This document shows positions 36,813 to 45,685 of a DNA stretch of 64,000 nucleotides, in pieces. The translations under genes were made by a program, and so were the position numbers. Within the stretch, counting starts at the first letter, position 1. Each line of letters begins with the position of its first letter. The notes beneath the pieces were generated by a model. It did not search any database and was not told the origin of the DNA. It saw only the letters and a program-made list of their open reading frames with translations. Source of the stretch: JAAFHB01 sp942493325 (lineage in GTDB: Bacteria > Bacteroidota > Bacteroidia > Bacteroidales > Prolixibacteraceae); assembly GCA_942493325.1 (NCBI GenBank), contig OW818689.1, positions 6,882,001 through 6,946,000 of the forward strand, given 5' to 3'.

Positions 36813-38558
36813 TCACTTCGGCAAACCTGCATGTCCCCGAACCCCTGACTGGCTTTTCACCTCTGCGTTTTGTGTATTGTTGTTATCCAGGATATTATCA
36901 CGCGTTGTGGCATTGCCTGCATTCTGCTCCTTGATACGGTCGACAGTTTTCAAGTCGGTGAAAACATTATCCTGCACGCGGATGTAGCCACTGTTATTAT
37001 CTAAAAAGACACCGTTAACCGGGTACTCGTCGGCCCAGATACACCGGCCAAAATCGTGCATCCAGTTTTGTGTGATGCGTGTTCCGGGTTGGAGCGCCAG
37101 AGTATAGATGGCTCCCCCGTCGTCATGCAACTGCATGACATGATGGATGTTGTTACGCCGGATCAGGTTGTCGCGCATGCCGCTGAGTTTATCGCCGTAA
37201 TGATTTCCGATCTGCATTCCTGAATATCTTCCATACCGGATTTCATTATTTTCAACCACCAATCCGGCCACACAACTGGCAATTAACCCCATTCCGTTGG
37301 TATAGTGCATGCCGATATTTTCAATCAGGTTATCAGAGAGGCGGTTATTTGTGCAAAAAAGGCTGTCGGGAGGAAACGATTTCTTGTAAGTATCTATCAC
37401 CACACCATTGGCGCTGATCTGGTCCAGATGGCAATTCATGATTTTACTGTTCTTTACACCTTTACTAAAAATGATACCATGATAGCCGGATCCGTGTAAA
37501 TCGCAGTTCTGAACAGAAAAATTATCGGCATATTCAACCTGGATGATTCCCTTATCGTTGATTGCTGAATATCCTCTTCCCTGAACCGCCTGCGTGGCAA
37601 TAAGCCCGTCACGACTGGGAGTCACCCAGTTGCTATAAGCTATCCGAAGGTTATTTAAACCCAGATTATAAACCGGTTTCGTTGGTTCTCCGTGAACAAA
37701 AATCACAGTTTCAAGGACCGGATAAATAACTTCGGTCTTGTTTATATCCTGCCCCGGACCGGGTTTGTAGTACAAAACATGCGCTGTCCTGTCGAGATAC
37801 CATTCACCGCTCTGGTCCAGAAACTCAAGCGCATTTTCAATATAATAGGTCTTGTCTGCTTTAAGCATACTGGGATACAACTGGAAAAAATGCTTTCTTG
37901 CCGGTTGCATAGGCGTAACAAACGACGTATCCTTTTCAGTTTTTACCGATTCTATCCTGACGCGGCTCTGATACCAGTGCTGATTAAAAACCAGCTCCAC
38001 ATCATCACGATTATTCCATTTAGGCAATTCGGATGACCGGATTTTTATAGTCTGATTCTTTTCATCAAAACCAAGGCCGCGGTAATAGGGTCCAAAATCA
38101 TTTTCATTATCCCGGTTTGGTGTTCTGGCTCTTATGGCCATTTTCCCGTTGACATACAATTGACGAAAATCAGTACCTGCTGCCACAGTGGCTTTAAAAA
38201 TCCCTTTACCTGATTTTTCCCAGGATAGAACCTGCCTTCCACCGGAAAGCGTGACTTTTTCGCCTATGGCGCCGGTGAGTATCAGGCTGTCTTTTTTTCC
38301 TCCGGCTTCCTTGCCGGTGAATTCCAGCGGTTTATTCAGCAGGTATTCGCCACCTTTGAAAATCACCCTGATTGTGCCCGGTCGTGAGCTCCTGACTTCC
38401 CGAAGCTTTGCTGTTAATGCTTCGATATTTCCAGGTTGTTCTTTGGAAAAAGTACTCCCTTTGCCAATTGTTGAAACGTATAATGGTTCTTGTGACTGCG
38501 ACGGCAATGAACCAAAAATCAAGGCAAGAAAGAGAATTATTTGCTTTATCGTGATCAT
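36813..38558 (-). CDS. Secreted right-handed beta-helix protein
   Basis: This 581-aa protein has a signal peptide (about 1-22) and a start region (YVSTIGKGSTFSKEQPGN...) typical of beta-helix polysaccharide enzymes. Parallel-beta-helix turns run through the second half (NGVVIDTY, ENNEIRYGRYSGMQIG, RNNIHHVMQLHDDGG), ending with Asn-rich turns. The DDGGAIYT loop, with paired Asp residues, is a candidate catalytic or metal site, as in related alginate- and pectate-lyase-like helices. I cannot place it in a particular family. Polysaccharide cleavage is inferred from fold and neighbours. Confidence 0.72.
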   Translation of the reverse strand: MITIKQIILFLALIFGSLPSQSQEPLYVSTIGKGSTFSKEQPGNIEALTAKLREVRSSRPGTIRVIFKGGEYLLNKPLEFTGKEAGGKKDSLILTGAIGEKVTLSGGRQVLSWEKSGKGIFKATVAAGTDFRQLYVNGKMAIRARTPNRDNENDFGPYYRGLGFDEKNQTIKIRSSELPKWNNRDDVELVFNQHWYQSRVRIESVKTEKDTSFVTPMQPARKHFFQLYPSMLKADKTYYIENALEFLDQSGEWYLDRTAHVLYYKPGPGQDINKTEVIYPVLETVIFVHGEPTKPVYNLGLNNLRIAYSNWVTPSRDGLIATQAVQGRGYSAINDKGIIQVEYADNFSVQNCDLHGSGYHGIIFSKGVKNSKIMNCHLDQISANGVVIDTYKKSFPPDSLFCTNNRLSDNLIENIGMHYTNGMGLIASCVAGLVVENNEIRYGRYSGMQIGNHYGDKLSGMRDNLIRRNNIHHVMQLHDDGGAIYTLALQPGTRITQNWMHDFGRCIWADEYPVNGVFLDNNSGYIRVQDNVFTDLKTVDRIKEQNAGNATTRDNILDNNNTQNAEVKSQSGVRGHAGLPK

Positions 38559-38637
38559 TTTCGGTTAGTTTTTTAATTGATAACCAGGTGCAGATGTGTG
38601 TGCACTTCCAACTGTTGTCTTAAATCGCATATACCTC

Positions 38638-41600
38638 TTATTTTAGCTGAAACGGATATTTTAATACAGGCAGTTTTTGTTCGATCCAATGGTTGTACTC
38701 ATCGTAGCCGTTCTCCTGGCTCTCCTGATCGCGACGGAATATTTCACCGGGTACAGGGTACCAGTTAAGAATACTCTTATCATCAGTATCGGCCAGAATG
38801 CTTTTGGCACTTTCCCCGTTTCCGTTGGATGCCGTAACGGTGAATTCGTATATTTCAGGATGGGCAGCCAGTTTAATTGTTGCAATGCGGTGAGATCCCG
38901 AATAAACCTTCTTAAATGCTGAAGCGCCTTTTACTTTCTGATAAAGGGTATACTGATCTGCGCCAAGCACCTGACCCCAGCTTAGACTGACATTCCCGTC
39001 CGTTTTTACCGCAATCAGTCCTTCCGGCGAATGCGGTTTGGTATTGGCAGTATAGACCGGATAATCACCTGATGGTTCGCCGGTTCCGCCTTTCCCTTTT
39101 GCCAGCACCCTTACATGAATTTTCTTACCTTCAGTCAGGCCCGTTAATTTGTACTTTGTGTTTTGAATTCCGTCAGCCACGTTGCTCCAGTCGGTTCCAT
39201 TGTTCGTACTTTTCTGAATGGAATATACGGTCGCTCCCGTTACCGGTGACCATTCCAGCTCGCACCATCCAGGCCCGTTTACAGAACGGCTGATTTCGGG
39301 CGCAGATGGGATAACTCCCGCGCTGGTCCATTGCCATTGATGTTTTCCGGCAGGAACCTGGATTGTATAACTATTGTTGCCTGCTTTATTCAGCGAAATT
39401 TCTCTCCCGCCGAGGTAGAACACCAGCCCTGCAGGAGCCGTTTTTAATGAAAATTGCAAATTCACCTCCTGGCGTACCTGGATAATTCCGGAATAACCAT
39501 TAACTGTATTTTTGATGCTCATTCCTGCATATTCCGGATTGTTTAAAAACTGTGCCACTATTCCGGGAATACCAATCTTTTTACCCTGGAATAAGGCGGC
39601 TTCAAAACTCCTTTTATCAGCCGATTGCCTGATGATTCCCGCTGTACCGGTAAAAACCATTCCATTCCGGTCAAAATCAAGCTGACGGTCATCACGTAAA
39701 ACCCATTCCGTTGACCGGTCAGGTTTTGCGACCTGGTATGCCTGCCCAGCCAATACGGGTTTTAATTTTTCTTTATGGGTCACAAATGTCAGGAAATCGC
39801 CTTTTCCATCATAATAACGACCTTTGGTGATCAATTCTCCATTGTCCTTGTGGTAATTACTGTTCGATGGCTGGATGTTCGCATCAGTTCCCGGTATTCC
39901 TGGTTTAAGCTGATTGATAATTGGAAAGTCATCCTCGGTCCCGACAAACCAGGAGAGGCGCCCTTCAACGGAATTATCTTTCACATCATCAAAAATCAGA
40001 ATATAATCGTTACCCGACATCATTATACTGCGCGATTTGTATTGGGGAGCCGCTTCACCATTTGCCTGAATGGAAGCAAACTGCGCGAATCCGAAATCAA
40101 ACAGCGGATCGGTCAGATCATTTCTTCCTGTGCTGCGGTAGTCTCCGATACATCGGTAGCTTTTCTCCTTTTTTACCCCGAAATTGGTACAACGTTCGGT
40201 ATCACCCATGGGTGCATCACCTACGTCTTCCATGCCATTATGGCTGTACCGTTTTCCGCCGGCGTAATAATAAATCAGGCCATTCCCTCCTTTGGCAGCG
40301 CGTCCCCAGCGGTAGTTTGGTCCGTCGTCGATCTGCTGTAAATGGACATACATTTCGTCCGGTTCATCGAAATTTTTACGCAGGTTAAAACCATAACCGG
40401 TGTATTTTTCCGATTTCAGATGCGGATTGGTTCCTCCCGGATGATTAAACATCGCTTTTGCAGGTCCATCCCATGGGTCAGGTCTTCCGACTTTAAATTC
40501 AAACCCCTCGTCTTCGGGTGAAGTCACCCAGAAAAGATGTTCGGCAAGTATCGGATCGTAATAGAACAATTCCTGACCAAGTGTGTACATGAGGTTGGAT
40601 GGCGAAAGCCCTTTTGAGTGAGCTCCCTGAGGAGGGTTTACCCGTTTCCCTTTTTCGCTGTTCAGCGGTGACGTCAATCCATTTAAAAGCCAATTGCCAT
40701 AAATGGAAATGTTGGGTTGCAGCATGCGATTCTTCCCGTCATAAAAATGGTGGAGCATAAAACTGGTCTTGAGCGTCGGTCTCAGAAATGCCCAGGTGTA
40801 ACAACCCAGATTTTCGGTCCATCGACCCCCTTTTGCCTCCCACGATGGTTCATCAGGACGGGTATGATATCTTAGATTCAGAGCGATCGACTTTTCGAAA
40901 TGATCGGCCATCTCTTTGGCCTGGGGATGATCGGGAAAAAGAAAGGCAGCCATTCCCGGAACCCCTTTAATGTCAGCAAGGAAATTGGGATGTCCGCTCA
41001 GCATATTACGCATAGGCATGAGGGTCTCATCCATAAAAATATAAGTCATGAATAAATAGCAGGCCCTGGCTTGCCGGTAGTCGGCTTCTGAAAGCGTTGA
41101 TTCGGCATTTTCGAACAACGGCGTAATGTTATCATAAAAAGATCGGGTGCCAACCGGGGTAGGGCCTTTTGAACGCTCACCCGCATCAGCCATCTGGTTG
41201 ACAGTACGTTTGAGATTTGGCATTAAATCTTTGGGATTAAATTTAGCTTCCTGGGCTTGTGACTTGAAAAAAGCCTGGTGAATTGGTTTTCCTGATTCGC
41301 AATCCAATATCCAATCCTTGGTTTTATTCAGTGAAATCCATCCGTACCACCGTCTCAGGTAATCAATGTGTACCTGGGGCAGATTCGTTTGGTTGGCGAC
41401 TTCAACATCTTTCCGGTGAGGATAAATGGCCAGCGCAATTGATCGTTTACCGGCCACCAGCGGAAAGCTCCAGTAAAATCCATCTTTATAGTAAAAGTGA
41501 ATCGACAGGTTGTCCTTGTTTGACCAGATAGGATAGGCGGGATCAACCCATTTTTCAAATTCCTGGATAAAAAGACCCACGGTTTGTCCGGATTTTTCAT

Positions 41601-42660
41601 TCCAGAATGCAGCGGATGGCAGATTCCACCAGGTCATCCAGTTGTGATAGGGTGAGATTTTAAATGGTAAAAGACCGTTTGGAAGATTTTTTTGATCGTA
41701 AGGCATGTCCGGATGCTTTAATGTCAGCGGATTACCATCGCTCCCGCCAATATTTTCCCAGGTAAAACTTTCATATCCTTTTTTATCTTTATAGGTTGGG
41801 GCACCTGGCCGGTTGGGACAATAACGGGTTTCGGGTCGGAAATCGGTCCAGACGATTTTCCATGACAGCGAATCAGCTTCGGTGAATCCGGTCATGTTTT
41901 CTTCTGTTTCAAGGTAATCCATCCCGGCCACGAGTCGGATTTTAAGCTCAAAACTTTTCCCTCCCTTAAACTGATAATCGAGCAGGTATTGGACGAATAG
42001 CGGGCCAACCGACAACTCGCTAACCTTCAATTTTAAAAATGGAAGATTAGCCGGCATTTTTGAAGATCCCAGCCATTGAGTATTGTTGCCTATGTTCGAA
42101 ATAGGGGGAATCAGTGTCTGGTATTCGCCGGGTGCGGGAATGGCGACTTTCATCAAACCGTTGCCAATCAAAGTTTCCTTTCCTTTTAAAACTACAGATA
42201 TTGGATTCGGGAGACTATTTTCTTTCGATCCTGAAAGATCTGCTTTTTTAATAAGGCGGAATTCCTTTTTTGCACCGGATGGTAAATCAGACATAAAGCA
42301 AATAAGTGCTGTCCGGACTTTTCCGCCGGCCGATTTAACCGCTGTTAACTGAAGTTGAATGGTTTTATCCAATGTTACATCGATCAGGACCAGATCTTTA
42401 AGATTAACCGCCTCGGATGTGAAATCCACCCTGTATTCGAGTAAAGTTTGTGGCCAGAACATTGCCGGAAGATTCAGGTCATCTTTCAGCAGAATGCTAA
42501 TCCCCTCCTTTGACCATTTCAATGGTGGTTTGATTGATTCGGGAAATTCTGTTAGCGCCTGAACGTTCGGGATGATCAGCATCGCCCAAAGAATAAGCAG
42601 CAATTTTGCAATCGGGATGCTTGTTCTTACTCTATTTTTAATTCGGTTGTTATACATCAT
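38638..42660 (-). CDS. Large secreted polysaccharide-lyase-like protein with Fn3 domains (copy 2)
   Basis: This 1340-aa protein has a signal peptide (about 15-35). It shares domain order with the gene at 18996-22985: an N-terminal beta domain (MFWPQTLLEYRVDF; FMSDLPSGAKKEFRL), a helical toroid-like centre with LSGHPNFLADIKGVPGMAAF (also in copy 1), a heparinase-like beta part with GYGFNLRKN, YSHNGMEDVGD and RSIMMSGNDYILIFDDV, then two fibronectin-type-III modules. Identical motifs appear in both copies but overall they are clearly diverged, so they may have different specificity. Lyase activity is inferred. Confidence 0.7.
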   Translation of the reverse strand: MMYNNRIKNRVRTSIPIAKLLLILWAMLIIPNVQALTEFPESIKPPLKWSKEGISILLKDDLNLPAMFWPQTLLEYRVDFTSEAVNLKDLVLIDVTLDKTIQLQLTAVKSAGGKVRTALICFMSDLPSGAKKEFRLIKKADLSGSKENSLPNPISVVLKGKETLIGNGLMKVAIPAPGEYQTLIPPISNIGNNTQWLGSSKMPANLPFLKLKVSELSVGPLFVQYLLDYQFKGGKSFELKIRLVAGMDYLETEENMTGFTEADSLSWKIVWTDFRPETRYCPNRPGAPTYKDKKGYESFTWENIGGSDGNPLTLKHPDMPYDQKNLPNGLLPFKISPYHNWMTWWNLPSAAFWNEKSGQTVGLFIQEFEKWVDPAYPIWSNKDNLSIHFYYKDGFYWSFPLVAGKRSIALAIYPHRKDVEVANQTNLPQVHIDYLRRWYGWISLNKTKDWILDCESGKPIHQAFFKSQAQEAKFNPKDLMPNLKRTVNQMADAGERSKGPTPVGTRSFYDNITPLFENAESTLSEADYRQARACYLFMTYIFMDETLMPMRNMLSGHPNFLADIKGVPGMAAFLFPDHPQAKEMADHFEKSIALNLRYHTRPDEPSWEAKGGRWTENLGCYTWAFLRPTLKTSFMLHHFYDGKNRMLQPNISIYGNWLLNGLTSPLNSEKGKRVNPPQGAHSKGLSPSNLMYTLGQELFYYDPILAEHLFWVTSPEDEGFEFKVGRPDPWDGPAKAMFNHPGGTNPHLKSEKYTGYGFNLRKNFDEPDEMYVHLQQIDDGPNYRWGRAAKGGNGLIYYYAGGKRYSHNGMEDVGDAPMGDTERCTNFGVKKEKSYRCIGDYRSTGRNDLTDPLFDFGFAQFASIQANGEAAPQYKSRSIMMSGNDYILIFDDVKDNSVEGRLSWFVGTEDDFPIINQLKPGIPGTDANIQPSNSNYHKDNGELITKGRYYDGKGDFLTFVTHKEKLKPVLAGQAYQVAKPDRSTEWVLRDDRQLDFDRNGMVFTGTAGIIRQSADKRSFEAALFQGKKIGIPGIVAQFLNNPEYAGMSIKNTVNGYSGIIQVRQEVNLQFSLKTAPAGLVFYLGGREISLNKAGNNSYTIQVPAGKHQWQWTSAGVIPSAPEISRSVNGPGWCELEWSPVTGATVYSIQKSTNNGTDWSNVADGIQNTKYKLTGLTEGKKIHVRVLAKGKGGTGEPSGDYPVYTANTKPHSPEGLIAVKTDGNVSLSWGQVLGADQYTLYQKVKGASAFKKVYSGSHRIATIKLAAHPEIYEFTVTASNGNGESAKSILADTDDKSILNWYPVPGEIFRRDQESQENGYDEYNHWIEQKLPVLKYPFQLK

Positions 42661-42797
42661 TTTAAGGTCTGTTCTGTTTATTAATTGGTCCCGCTTTATT
42701 TATGTGTTTAACTTTCCTTATCGATATCCTCCTGTGAGCGAAAGCCCGATAAAGAAGGGGAAAATCCGTGAGGACATAAAATTTTTAGTTGAAGTTA

Positions 42798-42829
42798 TTA
42801 CCAGGCAAAAATTGTTGTGGACCTGGTAA
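42798..42829 (-). other. Stem-loop candidate between esterase and lyase-like genes
   Basis: The arms TTACCAGG and CCTGGTAA (42798-42805 and 42822-42829) are perfect 8-bp inverse repeats with a 16-nt loop, in a 205-bp gap that has no gene. On the transcribed strand no U-tract follows directly, so it is not a standard terminator. It could be an mRNA-processing or stabilising hairpin. The rest of the gap (42661-42797) holds a weaker hairpin, with TTATCG and CGATAA arms at about 42718-42752, and nothing else I can name. Confidence 0.35.
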
Positions 42830-42865
42830 AATTGACTGCTTTTAATTTCTGAAGAATTGGCGCCA

Positions 42866-44122
42866 TTACCTGACCTCCACAATCAGACTCGTAACCGTTG
42901 TGCTATCCTGTCCCAATTCAGGCTGATGATCGGTAATGTACGCGAATAAATGGGTCAAACCAGTGACTTTGGATGCAGGAATCTGCGCCTCATAACCGTT
43001 TGCAACAGGCTTTGCATTTACCGAGTCCCAGACTCTTTCGGTCCATAAGGGCTGAACGGCAGGGGAAGTAAAATAAACTCTTGGATGTACAGGGTCGGCA
43101 GTATTTGAAACCTTATACTTCACCCGGATACTTCCGTCTTTAAGCCGTTTGGTTTTTATATCGCTCATTTTCGGCATGGGATTTCCCATCTTTAGGTATT
43201 GGTTGAAAAAGGGAATCATTTCGCTGCCTCCCGGGCATTTAATCAGGTGATTGGTATTCGGAGAATACATCTGGTTGACCGGCCCTCTCATTTTTGACAA
43301 TGTTGACTGCACCGCCATCCATGACCAGTGCCTGTCGTTGGAGGCAGTGGCAATAAAAAATGGTTTGGTAATGTTGTGCGCCCTGCTTACCGGGTCGAGG
43401 TATTTAATCCATTCTTCACGTTCTGCCTGGGGCAATTTTCCAATATTACCCATTTCGTACGATCCCTGCATAAAACTTCCCGAACCAAAAACCGACCATG
43501 AAGCGGCAAGGTCCTTATCGAGCAGGCAAGCCACCATGGTTGAGACATATCCTCCCCATGAAGCCCCTGCCACGCCCATTTTTGCCGGATCGACTCCTGG
43601 TTGCGAACGCAAAAGATAAACTGCCTGCACCGAAGCGAGAACGGCATCAAAAAGGGCACTGTTCGAAACATCGGGAACGGCTGTCATTTTACTTTGTTTT
43701 TGCCATGGTCCTTTGTTCTTCGGACTTTTATTTTTCCCTGCAATACCAGGTATATCGATCACCAAAGAAACATATCCTATTTTTGCTGAACTGACAGCCG
43801 CCGGTATATCTGCGATACCGCCCCCTCCATGCAATCTTACAATGGCAGGATGTGGTCCTGGTCCGACGGGCGAGGCAATAGCCACATAAATCAGCGATGA
43901 GTCGGGTCCTGTCGCTGAATCAACGATCCGGGATAAAAAAACAAGACTGTGAATTTTTATACCATCAGTCGTGGTTTCATTGCCTAAATCTTCAACTACA
44001 ACTGGCGCCTTTCCTGTCAGATACGGAAGAAAAGGGTCTTTGGAATCCATTGGTACCGGGGATGTCATTTGCCCGAAAACATTCGAAACAGTCAATATTA
44101 GCAATAAAAATGTACTTCTCAT
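42866..44122 (-). CDS. Secreted alpha/beta-hydrolase, acetyl-xylan-esterase-like
   Basis: This 418-aa protein has a signal peptide (about 1-17). The esterase domain shows VRLHGGGG, nucleophile elbow GASWGGY (Ser188), Asp in ATASNDRHW and His in NTNHLIKC, followed by a C-terminal beta domain. It begins with DPFLPYLTG, the same start that marks the esterase module inside the 1225-aa fusion protein. The two versions share most motifs but are not identical. It is the first enzyme gene after the SusC/SusD block, 35 bp after the surface lipoprotein stop. A role in removing acetyl groups before lyase attack is inferred. Confidence 0.84.
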   Translation of the reverse strand: MRSTFLLLILTVSNVFGQMTSPVPMDSKDPFLPYLTGKAPVVVEDLGNETTTDGIKIHSLVFLSRIVDSATGPDSSLIYVAIASPVGPGPHPAIVRLHGGGGIADIPAAVSSAKIGYVSLVIDIPGIAGKNKSPKNKGPWQKQSKMTAVPDVSNSALFDAVLASVQAVYLLRSQPGVDPAKMGVAGASWGGYVSTMVACLLDKDLAASWSVFGSGSFMQGSYEMGNIGKLPQAEREEWIKYLDPVSRAHNITKPFFIATASNDRHWSWMAVQSTLSKMRGPVNQMYSPNTNHLIKCPGGSEMIPFFNQYLKMGNPMPKMSDIKTKRLKDGSIRVKYKVSNTADPVHPRVYFTSPAVQPLWTERVWDSVNAKPVANGYEAQIPASKVTGLTHLFAYITDHQPELGQDSTTVTSLIVEVR

Positions 44123-44157
44123 TTGTGTAAATTAAAGGACAGAATGCCAGGATGGTT

Positions 44158-45627
44158 TTACTGTCCATCCTGGTATTTGATCGTGCCGTATAAATTCCAG
44201 TTGCTGGCATTTGGTTTAGTAACGCTTATATTGTTTCCATCAAGAAAAACCGTGAGCGGTGATGTACGAAAAAGTCCCCGTTTGCCATCGCTCATTACAA
44301 AGCCATAAACCTGGTCAAGATCCATCAGTTCTGTTATCGTTTTACCTTCTGTTTCAATCCCTGCCAAAAGTGTATCGAATTCATTATCATGGGTCAGGAT
44401 ATCAAAATCTGCAGGTGTAACCTGATTTGGACCTGTTATGTTATCCAATCGTTTAAAGTATACTTTTCGCAATTGTTTTCCTTCACCCTGAAGTTTCTGG
44501 GCCATTTGACGGATAGTATTTCTCATGATCAGGTTCTTTCGGATAATTTTGGTCACTTCATTGACTCCGTACAGATTCCCGGTTAATGTGGCTATTTTTA
44601 CTTGTTCGAATCCGACGCTGCGTTTCGTGGCTGTCCATATCAGTTTTCCTGATGAAGCCGTCAGCGTAAGACCTGCTGTTGCAAATACTGCTTTGTGTGC
44701 ATTGACAAAATCGGATGCTGTTGTTGTCGTATTAGTTTTGAATGTCGCTAACCTGGTTATACCGGCCAGTGTGATATTAGCCGTTCCTGAGGTTCCCTGT
44801 ATCTGAAGTGCAGCAGCAACTGCCCCGGCATACGTAGTGGTAAGCACTACCGTATCGCTGGGTGAAACGAGATAAAAGTTACTGTTTACCAAAGCGGGAT
44901 CGGTTCCGGCATAAAGGGTCTGGTAACCGACAAAATCGATTTCGTTGGCCTGGGCTATTACATCGAGGTCATTGGTAAAGCCAAACTTATACCTGAATGA
45001 AAAAAACGGACCACTCCGGTTGGCCTGCGCTTCGGGTCTTATCCCTTCTGATTCGTCCACCAGGGCATACTGGGTATTAATTCCCCTGGATAAAGCACTG
45101 GTATATTGTAAATTAATAAAATTCAATAATTTACCATCGGTGCTTCCTTTTTTGATAACTACAAAACTATGATCCACCGATGATGTATTGTTCGTTTTGT
45201 TCAGCAAGGTGAAAGTAACGGTTACCTGACTTGAAGCAGCTACCAGCGGATGAATATGATATGCATAATAAATAACGACTTCATTCACATCTTTGGTAAA
45301 GATTCCCTTGTCGTCGATCACCCCCGCCGGTTCGGTCTTAATGATACGCGAAGTTTGCGAAACAGCGTCAGAGGAAGAACTAACGGTGAACTTCGATAAC
45401 GGCTTTTCAGAAGTTACTGTTAACCGGTAAACTACCTCACTGTCTGTTTCATAATCCTTTAACGGACCGGTTGCAACAGACTCGCCTCCAACCGTAAAAG
45501 TATCCTTTTCAACATACCGGTTGATGGTAGGTTGTGAGAAATCGGGAGTGTCAACCTCTTGTGTGCAACTATTCAAAAGAAGGAGTCCCATTAGAACAGC
45601 TGCAGAACATTTTATTTTATTTAACAT
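44158..45627 (-). CDS. PUL surface lipoprotein of unknown family
   Basis: This 489-aa protein has a lipoprotein signal with lipobox LLLNSC. It consists of beta-rich segments (about 55-160 and 170-300), with stretches such as SQVTVTFTLLNKT and VVLTTTYAGAV that suggest Ig-like or carbohydrate-binding folds. A basic/helical C-terminal part follows. It comes right after SusD (58 bp), the position typical of SusE/SusF-like surface glycan-binding proteins in PULs, but I see no family match. A role in holding glycan at the outer membrane is inferred from position and lipobox. Confidence 0.68.
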   Translation of the reverse strand: MLNKIKCSAAVLMGLLLLNSCTQEVDTPDFSQPTINRYVEKDTFTVGGESVATGPLKDYETDSEVVYRLTVTSEKPLSKFTVSSSSDAVSQTSRIIKTEPAGVIDDKGIFTKDVNEVVIYYAYHIHPLVAASSQVTVTFTLLNKTNNTSSVDHSFVVIKKGSTDGKLLNFINLQYTSALSRGINTQYALVDESEGIRPEAQANRSGPFFSFRYKFGFTNDLDVIAQANEIDFVGYQTLYAGTDPALVNSNFYLVSPSDTVVLTTTYAGAVAAALQIQGTSGTANITLAGITRLATFKTNTTTTASDFVNAHKAVFATAGLTLTASSGKLIWTATKRSVGFEQVKIATLTGNLYGVNEVTKIIRKNLIMRNTIRQMAQKLQGEGKQLRKVYFKRLDNITGPNQVTPADFDILTHDNEFDTLLAGIETEGKTITELMDLDQVYGFVMSDGKRGLFRTSPLTVFLDGNNISVTKPNASNWNLYGTIKYQDGQ

Positions 45628-45685
45628 AGCAGATTTTTTTTAAGTCAATTATTTGCAGATTGTTTGTATCGTAACAAATTGCGGG

